Positions 45,927-57,853 of a stretch of DNA of 64,000 nucleotides are shown here, piece after piece. The DNA lies in the NCBI GenBank assembly GCA_050084515.1, contig CM114274.1, positions 36,022,001 through 36,086,000 on the forward strand, in the 5' to 3' direction. The notes beneath the pieces were generated by a model. That model saw only the letters and a list, made by a program, of their open reading frames with translations, was not told the DNA's origin and made no database searches. Source of the stretch: Blasia pusilla. Lineage: Eukaryota; Marchantiophyta; Marchantiopsida; Blasiales. How positions within the stretch are numbered: position 1 is the stretch's first letter; every line of letters starts with the position of its first letter. The translations under genes were made by a program, and so were the position numbers.

Positions 45927-46990
45927 TTAGCGAAACATAATCATACTCCCATTACTAACCTTCGGTTTGAACACCCTTTCGACAGTGCCCGGTTCACCAC
46001 AATTGTAGCATACTACCTTGCCGTTCCACGACTTTGAGTGTTGTCCTCCTTTCGATTTTGCATGAAGTTCCACTCGTTTTTTGCGGGGTAGACGACTCTC
46101 TGGTTCGTCTTGACCCCACTCCAACCTCTTTTGAACGTCTCCTTATTTTTGACTTCTTCGAAAAACCTTTTGGCTCAAAGGGTTTCGGGTTTGGACCTCA
46201 TCGTCCCCAATCCGCTCCGCTAGCGAGAAGGTCCGCGCAGTCTCTGGCAACGTCGGCATTCGGTAAAGGGCCTTTTCCGGCGCTCGGCTTGAGTCCACTA
46301 ATGAAGATAGCCTTCTTGGCGTGTTCATCCATCTTTGGACTAGAAGTCGGTTTCGCACTAAACTCCCTCACATACGCCGCTTTAAGGAACCACTTTGCCG
46401 CATCGACGCATTCCACCGTGTCGCGCAACCCTTGGTACTCGGAGTGAACCGATCCCCAATCAACTCCTTGAACTCCTCCCAACTCGAGGTGACTCGCCGA
46501 GATATTCCTCTCGTTGAGTCATCCACCATTATAGAGCATGATCCTTTAGGAAAGTAACGGCTACCGTCACCTTGTCTAAGCTCGATGCCCTCTCGCGCCT
46601 CAAATGCAGTTCGATTCCGTAAGGAAATCCTTCACTTTCATGAGCGCCCACTCGATGAATGGCGTGGCGAGTTCGTCTTGTAGAGCTTTTGCCCATACCG
46701 GGTTCGAGTGGCCTCTAACTCTGCAATCCGCTTGCTTTGCTAGGACATCTGCTCCACCAACACCTTCAACAAGTCCAACGTCTGGCTCGACTCGGTCCGC
46801 TCCCTTGAGTTTGGGCCCACTGGCCCCGCGAAAGGAGTCGCCTCCGGAACGTCCTCACGACTGGCGTTCAGCTCTGCGGGAGTCTCCGTCTCCTCTATAG
46901 CTTCACGGTCCGGCATTGGTTCCTCTCTTGGTTCACGTCGCTTGATTCGGCGCTTCTTGGGTTGTTCTTCCTCGATCGCCATTTCCAAGC
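45927..46990 (-). pseudogene. Chromovirus gag with damaged zinc knuckle
   Basis: It starts at about 46,988 with a highly charged N-terminus (EEEQPKKRRIKRREPREEP), continues through a gag core around 46,200-46,480 and ends in a zinc knuckle beginning VVCYNCGEPG at about 45,990-46,020, after which a frameshift spoils the His and last Cys. Confidence 0.8.
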
Positions 46991-47122
46991 CAACTCACTC
47001 AGATCTCCTCCTCGTTTCTTGCGTCCCTCCTCGAGCGTCCGGTTGAATCTAGCCGCTACCTTTGAGTTTCCCCAAGCGTCCGGTTGATCTCACGACCCCA
47101 AGTTCTCGCTCACCAAGGATTA

Positions 47123-47134
47123 GCTCTGATACCA
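47123..47134 (-). other. Primer binding site of the chromovirus
   Basis: TGGTATCAGAGC on the minus strand, two bases inside the 5' LTR end. It is an exact match to the usual initiator tRNA-Met complement. Confidence 0.93.
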
Positions 47135-47136
47135 CT

Positions 47137-48133
47137 TGTCGCGCCCCTACTCTCCTTGAACGTCAATCTTTAGTGTTGCGGAAGCGTGCGTTCAGTAGGT
47201 CACGAACTCATCGCCGATCTACACCCAAACACGCACTCTCGTTAGTCGGGTTTGGGCCAACCGGCGTTCCAATCCACCGAGTCTTCAACTCAGCGTCTCA
47301 TCAAGCTCAACCTTCCTTAGTTCCTAGCTTCCAAAACATGGCAAGTCCTTCAAGACTTGGAACAGACTTCCTGGTTAGTCCAGGGATCTGAAACGGCACT
47401 TGCGCGCCAAGCGATCCCAACTGTTCAACGGTCCTCGGGTGAGTTCCGAACCGAGACCCAAGTAATTGAGTCGCGGGGTGGAATCCAAGAGGGATGTCTA
47501 AAATCGCCTCAATGGACTTGGTGCAGGTTTTCCAACCCAACCCCCAAACTCGCGTTCCGTTCCATGCCCTTGAGCCGCCCCGCGGCGCCCAAAGTGGGGT
47601 TTGGGTTCCAAGCACTCTCGGAGACCTTCCCCCTTACTAGTACTTCTGGGGTTCTCCAATAACCCCTCCCCTTTGGGAAAAGAGGGTCGGGCCCTTCATT
47701 GTGGCCCTCAACCCGACTCCACTTACAGTCGTTTTCGGGTTGTATCTCGGCCGCTGCTAATGCGTTTGCAACGATCTTTGATGCGTTTGGACCGGCTCTC
47801 CATAAGCTTTCCAACGCACTCTTATTTGATCCAAATGCATCTTGGCGCTAAAAGTTATGGCCATAAATACAGTCGGAAACTCTCAAACGCTAGTGGCGTT
47901 CCAAATCCGGATCTTCCTTTTGGCAACCCACTTCCTAGACTCGACTTCTTTCAAGTCTCATTCCGCGTTTGGTCCAGGTTTCTGAGTCGCGACCATAACA
48001 CCTGAAACGCGACTCCTCGCTCGCGTCTCGTCTCTTGTCTCCTCTTTGAGACAACTCCAACGCGCAAACCATCTTAGCGTGAGCCCGCTTATGTTCCGCT
48101 TGGCACTTGTTTGGTCATGAGGGTCACGACATC
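47137..48133 (-). repeat. 5' LTR of the chromovirus
   Basis: 997 bp, with TGTCGTGACCCTCATGACC at its 5' end (48,133) and GGGGCGCGACA at its 3' end (47,137). It appears structurally normal, unlike its mosaic partner. Confidence 0.9.
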
Positions 48134-48560
48134 AAGGCCTTCCAAAGGATTACAAGTCCTTTGAGATCTCTATCTCTGTGAGAGAGAAGTATCTAACCTT
48201 TCAAGAGTTAGTTCCTCTGTTGATCAGTGAAGAGATGCGCCTAGTAGGTAGCGGTAGCTCGTCTAGTCTGCAAGAGAGTGCGCTATTTGCAGGTTATGGA
48301 TCAAACAGAGGTAGGGGTCGTGGCAGAAGTTTCCGGGGTTGTGGTGGATATCAAGCATATGGAGGAAGAGGCACTCAATATAACGTCACTCAATCAACTA
48401 CGAACCAGTACCAGACATAATCACATGGTGGTAATGGTGGAAACCGTTGGGATCGAGGTCAGCAACAAAGGGTCCCTGGATCTTGAAATTACTGTGGGAT
48501 AAAGGATCACTATGCAAAGTTTTGCTTCAAGAAGAAGGCAGATATGAGAACAAGAGCCTT
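48134..48560 (+). pseudogene. copia gag, 3' part with zinc knuckle
   Basis: Continues gag after the nested element (EISISVREKYLTFQELVPLL), then an RG-rich patch (GRGRGRSFRGCGG) and a CCHC zinc knuckle near 48,492-48,530 (NYCGIKDHYAKFC) in which the first Cys codon is now TGA. The target duplication TCAAG is at its first bases. Confidence 0.85.
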
Positions 48561-48660
48561 ATAGCAACAAAACTATGTGGAGCAATAACACCAAGAACAG
48601 CAACATTCATAAACGGAGCATCTCTTGGTCATGACTCATCATATGGGAGCAATGGTCAAG

Positions 48661-49987
48661 AAAGACTCGACAGCAGATTGGTATATTGACTCCGGTGCAT
48701 CAAATCATTTGACCTCACAAGCAAAATAGTTCAGTAGTTTGGAGCCGGTGAAAGATCTTGCAATTGTGCTAATAGGGAGATGACACTCAACATCATATCA
48801 CGCATACCGATAAAGTTCCAATAGCATCAGATGGTCTTTGTGCTCTTGGAAATGTTCTCTATGTTCCTACCATTGCAAGAAATCTTATCTCTGTAGGACA
48901 GATAGTAGAACACGGTTATAAAGTGAAGTTTAACGCAGATGGTTGTTTCATTGAAACAATGGATGACCAGACTACGATAGCCAAAGGGACTAGATCTGGC
49001 AGAATGTTCAAATTAGATGTTTCTATGCTAGAGATTCAAACATCAATGTATGGTCAAACCGGCCAACAAGTCACAGATCTAAATGTGTGGCATAAACGAA
49101 TTGGACATATGAATCTTCAAAGATTACAGAGTCTTTCATCATCTAATATAGTAATAGGACTCCCTAAATTAGCGAGTTCTGCTACGTTAGAGGTATGTCC
49201 TACTTGCCAATTTGGAAAACAAGCTAGATTTCCTTTTCCAAAGCAAGATAGAAGAGCATCTAAGATATCGGAGTTGATCCACAATGATGTGTGGACATCA
49301 TCACTAGAGAGCCTTAGTGGTTGCTAGTACTTTGTTTTATTTATTGATGACTTCTTTAGGTATATATGGGTATACTTTTTGAAAGGCAAGTCAGAGATAT
49401 TCTCAATGTTCCAAACATTCAAAGTTCTAGTAGAGAAGCAGACTGGACAACACATTCTGAAATTGCATTGTGATGGAGGAGGAGAGTATCTTTCAACACA
49501 GTTTGATGATTATTTACGTCAGAATGATATCCTTCAAGTGACTTGCCGCTACACTCCACAAAAAAATGGAGTGGCTGAGATGAAAAATCGACATATTGGT
49601 GAAGCGGCACGAGCTATGCTGAATGAGAAGAACATGCCTAAGGTGTATTGGGCAGAGGCTGTAGCATGTTCAATCTTCTTAATCAACCGAACTCCAACAG
49701 CAGGAGTTCATGATAAAACTCCATTCGAAGTCTTCACAGGAAGTAAATCTGATTTTTCCTTCTTGAAAGTATTTGGCTGTATCTGTTATGCTCATGTTCC
49801 TTCTAAGAGACGTCAGAAATTAGACCCCAAGTCTGAAAGATGTATCTTCATTGGCTATGCTGATGGAACTAAGGGATATAAGTGCTACATTCCATCCTCT
49901 AGGCATCTTATTATTAATCGGGATCTTATCTTTGATGAGCTAAAGTCATGGTATGCTCCATCTGAGCCTATTCCACATCTAAACTAG
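48661..49987 (+). pseudogene. copia protease and integrase
   Basis: Protease motif DWYIDSGASNHLTSQ at about 48,670-48,720. The GAG-pre-integrase HHCC finger is VWHKRIGHMNLQRLQ ... CPTCQFGKQ (49,086-49,225). The integrase core follows: first Asp in ELIHNDVWTS (about 49,275), second Asp in LHCDGGGEYLS (about 49,465), Glu in GVAEMKNRHIGEAARAML (about 49,575), then the conserved FGCICYAHVPSKRRQKLDPK. One TAG (about 49,326) splits an otherwise open 1.06-kb frame, so this is the best-preserved part of the element. Confidence 0.92.
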
Positions 49988-50279
49988 TGTGTTGAGGGGG
50001 AGAATATGACTAGAAACCAACAGACATTGTCTTCAACTTCCCCAAGTACTAGTGCAAGATTATGAGAGGTCCTAGATTCATCCATTAAATTTGTGAGTCC
50101 ATGGACGGGAAGAGTACATATTCAATATGTTAACACTAGTCAAAGCTCAAGTCAAGTGTCAGAGGCATCTACCTCTGAACAAAACTTCGTAGATCAAGTA
50201 AAGTTACACATCCAGTTCATAGATTCATAAATGAAGGTTTCCTTGCGACACATCATGCATATATGATGACTACCCTTCA

Positions 50280-51635
50280 AGAGCAGGAGCCGAATTGTTT
50301 TGAAGAAGCTCCGAGTAAAGCCGAATAGATTGAAGCTATGGAGGAAGAGCTTGCTACATTAAGACATCAACAAACATGGGAGTTGGTTGATATACCTTTC
50401 GGTAAGGAAGCTATTGGTTGCAAATGGGTTTACAAAATCAAACGCAATCAAGATGGTACAATTAACAGATACAAAGCAAGATTGGTGGCTAAGGGCCATG
50501 CACAATAATATGGTATCGATTATGAGGAAACATTTAGCCCTGTTGCAAAGATGGCAACTACGAGAACAATGGTTGCAGTTGCAGTAAGTAAGAAGTAGAG
50601 ATTACATCACATGGACGTCAAGAATGCCTTCTTGAATGGAGATCTATATGAGGAGGTCTATATGTTGACGATCTCTTGATTACTGGGAGTATTGAAGAAA
50701 TGGTACAACAAGTCAAGCTTAAGTTACAAGAAGAATTTGATATGAAGGACTTGAGAGAACTCAAGTACTTCCTTGGTATTGAATTTATTAAAGTTGGAGA
50801 GAGCATGTGGTTACTATAACGATAATATGCTCTTCATATGCTTTCAAAATATGGTATGACGACTTGTAAGCCAATCTCTACACCCTTGGACCAGAGCGTG
50901 AAGCTAAGAGTGGATGAAAGAGAGCTGCTTGCAGATTCTAATATATACATGCGCATGGTTGGAAGTTTGATCTATCTAACTATAACCAGACCAAATTTGA
51001 GCTATATTGTTGGCCTAGTGAGCCAGTTTATGCAAGCACCTTGAAAACCTCACCTTGATGCTGTGAGGAGGATTATGCGGTAATTGAAATTCTCTATTGA
51101 ATTCGGGCTTCAATTTGAACTTTCTCCGAGTTTTCAATTACAGGGATTCACATATGCTGATTGGCCAAGAAGCGTGTCTGATTGACACTCCACATCTGGT
51201 TATTCATTTACTTCGGGAAGCGGAGCTATAAGTTGGGCTTCAAAGAAGCAACCTACATTTGCTTTATCTTCAACAGAGGCTGAGTACAGAGGAGCAACCA
51301 ATGCAGCATGTGAGGCGGTGTGGCTTCATCGATTACTTGTTGAGATTGCTATTAGTAACTTAGGACCTAGTGTAATATATGGAGACAATAGTAGTAGCAT
51401 CAAGCTTGCTAATAACCCTGTGTTTCATGCTCATACAAAGCATGTTGAGGTGCACTATCATTTTATTAGAGAGAAAGTGCTTGTAGGAGAAATTGATCTT
51501 ATGTATATAGGTACAGATCAGCAAATTGCTGACATCTTTACAAAGGCATTGTGTAGAGATAAGTTTGAGATGTTTAGAAAGGATTTAGGTGTTAGAGATA
51601 TCGATATGAGCTTGAGGGGGAGTATTGAAGATTGA
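50280..51635 (+). pseudogene. copia reverse transcriptase and RNase H, internal deletion
   Basis: RT starts with IEAMEEELATLRHQQTWELV and GCKWVYKIKRNQDGTINRYK. At about 50,660 the sequence jumps from NGDLYEEVY straight to the catalytic VDDLLITG, losing roughly 100 codons of the palm; the join lies at a shared TATATG. The thumb follows (KYGMTTCKPISTPLDQSV). RNase H is open at 51,318-51,635 (STEAEYRGATNAACEAVWLH just upstream, GDNSSSIKLANNPVFHAHTK, ADIFTKAL). The last codons overlap the 3' LTR. Confidence 0.9.
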
Positions 51636-51703
51636 GTTACATTCAAGCTCATGAGACACCTGAACTGCAGCAGTTAGGGAAGATTAAGCTTCCCTACTTT
51701 CAA
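51626..51703 (+). repeat. Truncated 3' LTR of the copia element
   Basis: TGAAGATTGAGTTACATTC matches the 5' LTR for about 45 bp. Then 51,680-51,700 is an exact reverse complement of 21 bp of the 5' LTR (39,777-39,797), and Helitron coding similarity begins at once. Confidence 0.8.
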
Positions 51704-53760
51704 CTTCACTTCTAGATTCTCTCCTTGTTGGTTTTAACCTTCATGGACGTGATCCTCTACTTGCATTAAAATTTCCAGAAGCCCTAAGAGAAATAATTCT
51801 CATAAACCTGAAAATAAACAAGTTGTACAGCAATTACAAGACATTACTAGAACTTCCAAACCCTTCTTCTGGACTAGTCATACTTCCTGCCAAAGCAATT
51901 GAAGGAATTCTCAAACACTCTCAAGACAAGGGTCATGTAACCTATAGTATGAGCTATGACCCCTACCACCCTGAACTTAACATTTTGCAAAATGTTACCC
52001 ATTCATTGCCTATTCGGAAGAGCAACTCAACAGACATATTTGATAATGGTAGTATATATTTACGTACACACTCATCAACACGTGAGAGTCTTCTCATGGA
52101 AAATACAGGAACCTCACTAGACCCACAACTCACCATAGAGACAAGTTTGTTTCCCTTCTTATTTCCATATCTGCGTGGTTACTATACATGTCAATCATCC
52201 TTTTCTCAATATATGCGGAGTCGTTTAAGGCAATTGTTTAGTGTTTTCTCATTGTATAGTCCATACTCCTTGCTAATGCACCAGCTAATGCAATCCATAG
52301 TCTTATGTTCCTCTTGCAGGTCTTTCATATTAAACCGTGAACTAGACAAGCTAAGACAAGAGAAACCAGACCTTCCTGAACAAGATTTATATTGTTATTT
52401 ATCAAAGTATTCTTTAAATCCTCAAATTCCTAGAAGTCCTTCTTGGCACCGAAGACACTTGAAAGATCTCAAGGCCATGGTCCACAAGTGGGGCATGCCC
52501 CATTTTTTTCTTACACTAACTTCTAACGAGGTCTCAGCTACCCGGTGGCCTGAATATGATGATGTTGAATCTCTCTTAAAGAAATTCAATTCTAGATTTA
52601 CATTGCGTGATGCCCTTGCTGAATATGCCCAACTTTTTCATTTCAGATCACATGCATTTTAATCCAATTTCATATTTGGTGGCCCACAATTGCTTGGTAA
52701 AGTCCTTCATTATTTGTTGCGGTATGAGCTACAAGGTCACGGAAGCCTACGTTGCCACATGATACTATGGGTGCATGACTTGGACATTCCGTCAAGCCCT
52801 TCCTGTACTCCATCCAAAACTACTACCCAAAGTACATTGTCTGCAAATGACATTCTTTCTCAGTATGTCCTAAACAAGCAACTGCACAAGTGTAAGGAAG
52901 GAAGTTGCATTATTCCCAAAAGGAGCCAGAAACCTTATTGTCGATTTGGTTTTCCTACACCTCCAAAACAAAAAAATTGATCGATTCATAGATCCTACAA
53001 CCATGAGATGGAACTACTGTTGACCATCTGTAGAACACCGCAATGTTACCCTACAATCCTCTGTTGTTATTACTTTGGGGAGCTCACATGAACATACGAG
53101 TAACCAACACTGACTGGTCCTTTTATCTGCTCAAATATGCACTTAAATCTGAACCAACTGGTTCTTTAGATATTGACATTGAGGTTGCCAAGTGCCTAGG
53201 ACTGGGAGGAATAGATGATATTAAGTTAAAGTTAATTTATGGCATGGTGTTAAATAAGTCAGTATAGTCTATTGAAGCAACATTGACCTCCATGCAGATA
53301 CCAATAATCTTTCGTTCCCAAGTTGTTACTATGTTGACTCTAATCCACCTCATAGGCAAAGCTCCTTGTACAAAAATGCCTTTGATCCTTGTATTCACCC
53401 TATTGTTCTCTATTCTAACACACTACAACATCTTGAAAGTCTTACATTCATTGACTATTGGTCTAACTATGAGCTACTGAAAACCTACCCTGCACAAATG
53501 GAAAAATTTGTTGCGTTGGACCATCTTGGTAATATTGTCACCACAAAAATAGGGTTGTACGCTTTACAGAATTTTCATCCACTACACTAGTGGAATGGAT
53601 TTTCTTACACTGCCTTGCTAACTAATGTTTCATTTAGATCTGAGAATTCTCTCCTCTCGTGTGATTCGCAATCTTGGACTTATTTGCATGAGTGCATGCA
53701 TAGAAGTATTATTACAAGTATTGAAGATTTTTGCATTTGAGTTAAGAGTCATGCTGTGAA
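51700..53760 (+). pseudogene. Helitron B: Rep part of RepHel, broken
   Basis: Open similarity begins at the copia junction (GFNLHGRDPLLALKFPEA, about 51,737) and runs to 52,662 with a Helitron-like N-terminal domain (SFILNRELDKLRQEKPDL; HFFLTLTSNEVSATRWPEYD). The HUH motif at about 52,741-52,765 reads GSLRCHM, so the first His is now Arg. The two-tyrosine motif FYLLKYALK is at about 53,120-53,150. Stops occur at 52,662, 52,980, 53,267 and beyond. The N-terminus upstream of 51,700 is missing. Confidence 0.85.
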
Positions 53761-55214
53761 ACATTTATGGCCCCAAGTTCACCTCTCAGACATCCTTGCT
53801 AAACTCACTGACATTCTCAAGCCTGAGCTAGACATGGATATCAATGACATGTTTGTGACATCTTCTAGGCATCCCACTCCTTCATGTCTTACATCTCACC
53901 ATGAAAATCCAAAACTAGATATCAGGTCTCTTAATGATGAACAAAATGCTCTTTTCAAAATTCTCCAAACTCTGATACCTGGTCTTGTCCTTCTAAAGGA
54001 TGCTCTTGGGTGTAGTAAGATGTACTTCATAACTTTCATGCATCAGTATTGGAAACATGCATGAATAAATACATTACTATCAACTACTACAGGTATTGCA
54101 GCCGTTAGGCTTCACCTTGAGGCAACCATTGTCCATTCCGCCTTTGCTATACCCATTAGAGGTGATCTATCACCTTTGCACGCAACTTCTGATAATTACT
54201 TAAGACTGAAATATGCTCAAGTAATCGTCATAGATGAATGTTCAATGTTGACACCTAAACTTCTCCAAATAATAGCTATGCGCTTAAATGAAGTTTCGGC
54301 TTATGATAACATGAATCCATTTGGTGGTAAACTACTAATTCTAGTTGGTGACATGTGTCAGTTACCTCCTATGTGTAGTAGGAATTTTTCTTTCCGTACA
54401 AGCTGCCATCTAACTTCATCCACATTCTTTAATAAAATTCTAACATATCAACTTTCTACATCAATGAGACATTCTCAAGACACAGAATATCTCCAATTCC
54501 TCATCTCCATTAGATATGCATAACCAACCCAGGTCCATCTTGACACATGCTTATATAATAATTTTGTTTCAGAAAATGAAGCCATCAACTTTATCCACGA
54601 TGACACAACAACAATATGCATACATTGTGAAGATGTTACCACTTTCAATGTCTTGGCTCTTAGACGTCTCTTTGGAGATGCATCTATTGTTAAGGTAATA
54701 GTGAAAACACATGCTCCACTAACACTTGAGTTCACTTTTTGGTTAGAAGATGAGACTTTCCATCAGCTTCCCTATGTTGCACTTCATTGCACTGTTATGC
54801 TAACTTTCAAACATTAGCTTAAAACTATAGGCTGCCAATGGATCCTTAGCAAAGGTAATAGATCTCATCTATGATGGTGAGCACCTTGTAGGTATTATGG
54901 TTACAATTTTGTCAAGCAATAAATCCATGCTCATTACAATATCAAAATTTTCTACTCTCAGGTATGGTTCTCACCAAAAGTATGTCAAAAGAACATTTCC
55001 ACTTATACTTGGATACGCAATGACAGGACATAAAAGTCAAGGTTCAACTATTTCTGGTCCTTGTCTTTTAGTAATCAGGTCAATTTTTGCCATAGGGCTT
55101 GCTTATGTCATGCTCTCCCGTGTAAAGACTAGAAAACAACTAAGAATATTTGGGAAATCACATCCTATCGACTTCAAGGTATTTGGACAAACTACTCTAC
55201 ACATTAAGAATTAA
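53761..55214 (+). pseudogene. Helitron B: Pif1-family helicase, broken
   Basis: Walker A is ruined (GLVLLKDALGCSKM where copy A has GVPSSGKS). Walker B VIVIDECSMLTPKLL lies at about 54,221-54,265. Then come LVGDMCQLPPMCS (about 54,340-54,380), HKSQGSTI (about 55,030-55,055) and YVMLSRVKTRKQLRIF. The final segment 54,897-55,214 is open. With the HUH His also lost, this copy cannot have moved itself since. Confidence 0.87.
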
Positions 55215-55241
55215 CCTTGTTTGTGTGTATCCTTGAGAAGC

Positions 55242-56214
55242 ATGGCATCTCGACTTAACTTTGCACGTGGACAAGTTGCAAAGTCTTCATCCCACTCTCA
55301 GCCTCCGGTGCAAATCAGCCAGATTGAACAACCTCCACACCAGCATGGCAACGTGGCAGGTCCTTCTGAGTTTGTTGCAGATCGGCACTCAACAACAGTT
55401 CAACAGCCATATCAAGCTCCGTCTCAGGTTTGTTACTTCTCAAATTGCTCTTCCTATATAAACCACTACCTTTCTTAACATGGCCACTAACATTCCCTTA
55501 TCAGGTTCCTGTGAGCTATTTGGATTTCGTCAGCATGATCTTGAACGATATACAAACTCAGCAAGAAGATATCAAACCTCGGTACACGACACCTACAGAG
55601 AATTAGATGAAGTACTTAGAAAATCTAGGTGTAATGTTGGCTTTCTGGGAACATGGAGTTACAGGTTGACAGATACAGACTTTTATAAATCAAGGTCAAA
55701 TGTGGGACTCCAAGTTTTGTCGGATTCATAAAGATGGTCGAGCCTCAAGTATTTCTTTGCTTTTCCATTTCTTATATTTTAATCTCTCCTTTCTACAATC
55801 TCTATGCTCAAATTTTCTTACATTCTTTGGCTCAATTGTGCAGGCATCCAAAAAGAAGCTTTGAAGTTCAGGAATGTCGACTTCAAAGAGGCATAACTGA
55901 CCAGAAAATATGCAACCCGTATGTTCAACCTCATTAGTGGTGGAATTTGCCTTGATCAGCTTAGGACACTTAGACATGAAATGCACTTGCCAATTGGTAT
56001 GTTGTTAGACCTATCCTCTGTCAAGGCAAGTCAACTCATTGACCGCATGAAGACTGTTTGTGACGATGGGGAGTTACCAAATTTTGCTCCTTTGCCTATT
56101 GACCTTGATAACCCTCCAAATCTGCACTTGTTCCCAGATTTTGATGATGTAATCATTGTATCCTCTACTCATGCTCCTATCAATACACAGAAAACTTCTT
56201 TTGAGCTACCTTAG
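55242..56214 (+). pseudogene. Helitron B accessory gene, three exons, function unknown
   Basis: Exon 1 is 55,242-55,427 (MASRLNFARGQVAKS, then Gln/Pro-rich). Intron 1 is 55,428-55,504 (GTTTGT...TATCAG). Exon 2 is 55,505-55,748, 244 bases as in copy A (VSYLDFVSMILNDIQTQQED). Intron 2 is 55,749-55,843 (GTATTT...GTGCAG). Exon 3 starts at 55,844 (IQKEALKFRNVDFKEA, one TAA, then MFNLISGGICLDQLRTLRHE and LLDLSSVKASQLI). Phases agree across the junctions. Only a few stops occur (a TAG in exon 2, TAA in exon 3), so the model is firm; the family is unknown to me. Confidence 0.65.
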
Positions 56215-56994
56215 AACACTCCCATTCAAATTCACAATTCAACCTTACCAACATCATTGAATTCCTCTTATGACCCAGACTCAATTGTCACTTCACCCAA
56301 CAAACAAAAATGTTCTTGAGTAATTTCTACTCTTGCTAGGTCAGCTACCACTCATCCACCATGTCCTTCTCATTTCTTTATTCCCACATTTTCGCAACAA
56401 TGAACATCTAACATTCTCTCTGGTGTTATCTTGCAAGACCAAACCCACTCATGAATCGTCATCACTGTAGACATTTTGGAGCCCATGTTGCTCTTCCATC
56501 TAGATCATCTTTTCAGTTGTGGATTTTTCTACATTCCAAACAACGGCATTGTCCTTTTACACACATCTTACTTGGCCTTTGCTTTTGAATAACTTTTGTA
56601 TTTCATCCTCATATATTTAAGAACTCTACTATTTTTTGCAAATTACTTTGTTGTTTCTCCAATGCATTTTTTTTCCATTGTCCTCTTCATATTGTGGATA
56701 ACATATTTACCTCTAATGATTTTTGCCTTCAATATCTTATGTCTATTGTTAAGGTTCAGTATAATCTCTTTTTCAATCTTTTGGTGAAGTGATGTATACC
56801 TTCTATTGCTCAATTATCTTTCTGAATCTTTACATTCTGTACACCATCCTTGCATTATGACCTACTCTCATTTCTGAGTTTCATTTCTAATTTGTACTTT
56901 ACTGAAACAACGAGCAGGGCGACGAACACGAAGACCATGTTGTCACGGTCCATTTCATCAAATACATACTTCATCACGTACCACTCATTACAAC
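56215..56994. other. Intron or spacer before the coiled-coil exon
   Basis: T-rich with no coding motif. An acceptor-like AACGAGCAG precedes GGCGACGAACACGAAGACC at about 56,920, which resembles sequence in the fold-back arm of Helitron A (GATGAAGGAGACCATG). Confidence 0.4.
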
Positions 56995-57348
56995 ATGGGC
57001 CATGAGCTAGTCTATGTTGATGTTAATATCTCTTGCAGCCAAGACACCAGTAGTGATGAGGACGAGTTGCCACCTACACAAGACCACAATTCGAAGTTGC
57101 TTGAGGTAGAGGATAAATTGTTGGCCATGTCTACAGAGATTGCAAATCTCAATGGGCTTCTCAACTCTTCACTTGAGAGCAACCAGCAGCAGGTCACTGA
57201 GGTTGAAGCTTTGAAAAAACAACTCCGAGAGGCAAAGGAGCACCTTTCCGAGTTTGCAAGGCTTGCTGGTCCTCTTATACAGCATAGTCCACCACTTGCT
57301 CTGAAACTCAGCATTGTTCAATCCATGCTAAGAGAGTATAGAGGATAG
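56995..57348 (+). CDS. Coiled-coil exon or gene of Helitron B
   Basis: 117 open codons. The N-terminal part is acidic (SDEDELPPT). Residues about 35-90 form heptad-like leucine repeats (LEVEDKLLAMSTEIANLNG; VEALKKQLREAKEHLSEFA), a likely coiled coil. It follows the accessory gene and has a relative in the fold-back of Helitron A (DIDSEVAKLEIQIG). It may be the last exon of the accessory gene rather than a separate gene; the true start is then upstream near 56,920. No family recognised. Confidence 0.5.
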   Translation: MGHELVYVDVNISCSQDTSSDEDELPPTQDHNSKLLEVEDKLLAMSTEIANLNGLLNSSLESNQQQVTEVEALKKQLREAKEHLSEFARLAGPLIQHSPPLALKLSIVQSMLREYRG

Positions 57349-57853
57349 TAATGTGACTATTTTACTGTCACATCACATTATGTGAGGACTTCAGCAATCA
57401 CGTTTTTGGCCACTATTTGCTTTGTCTTTGTAGTGCCAGACTCATGCAGAAACTCTATCAAGTTCATTTTCACTCTTGAATACACTAATCTTCGAATATT
57501 TGCGCAAAAATGCTACAGTCTTTTCTGGTTTTCTCCATCTAGCTCTAAATCCACTACATGTTCATTCATTACAAAACTTTTCTTCTCATTATGCATCATA
57601 ACTTTTTCACTTGCAATACTTGTAATTTCTATCTCATCAACACATCTTACTCCTGCCTCACCAAAATTACCAACTCCTGTCGTGCAACTTTCCAACAAGA
57701 TGCCTATTAGTGCACTTTTTCGCCCAACAAATTTATTGTGCTATTTCATTTCATCGTTACTAGCATTCGCAAATGAATCATTCACAAACCGTTTCACGCA
57801 ACTTCTCATAATCACTCACTTATGGTAAAAATAAAATTTATGGTCTTTTATTC

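Larger units (their letters stand above)
40982..48133 (-). mobile_element. Ty3/gypsy chromovirus, minus strand, nested in copia gag
   Basis: Bounded by LTRs (40,982-41,851 and 47,137-48,133) that begin TGTCG and end CGACA on the element strand, with a perfect 5-bp TCAAG target duplication. Order on the minus strand: 5' LTR, primer site, gag, protease, RT, RNase H, integrase, chromodomain, polypurine tract, 3' LTR. The C-terminal chromodomain places it among plant chromoviruses. Many stops and frameshifts are present. Confidence 0.93.
39724..51703 (+). mobile_element. Ty1/copia retrotransposon, split by a nested chromovirus
   Basis: 5' LTR 39,724-40,036, tRNA-Met primer site 40,037-40,048, gag, protease, integrase, RT, RNase H (the copia order, integrase before RT), purine tract TTGAGGGGGAGTAT and the start of a 3' LTR at 51,626. 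The 3' LTR is cut after about 78 bp at the Helitron B boundary. A 7,152-bp chromovirus occupies 40,982-48,133. Without it the element would be about 4.8 kb. Stops and an internal RT deletion make it inactive. Confidence 0.92.
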
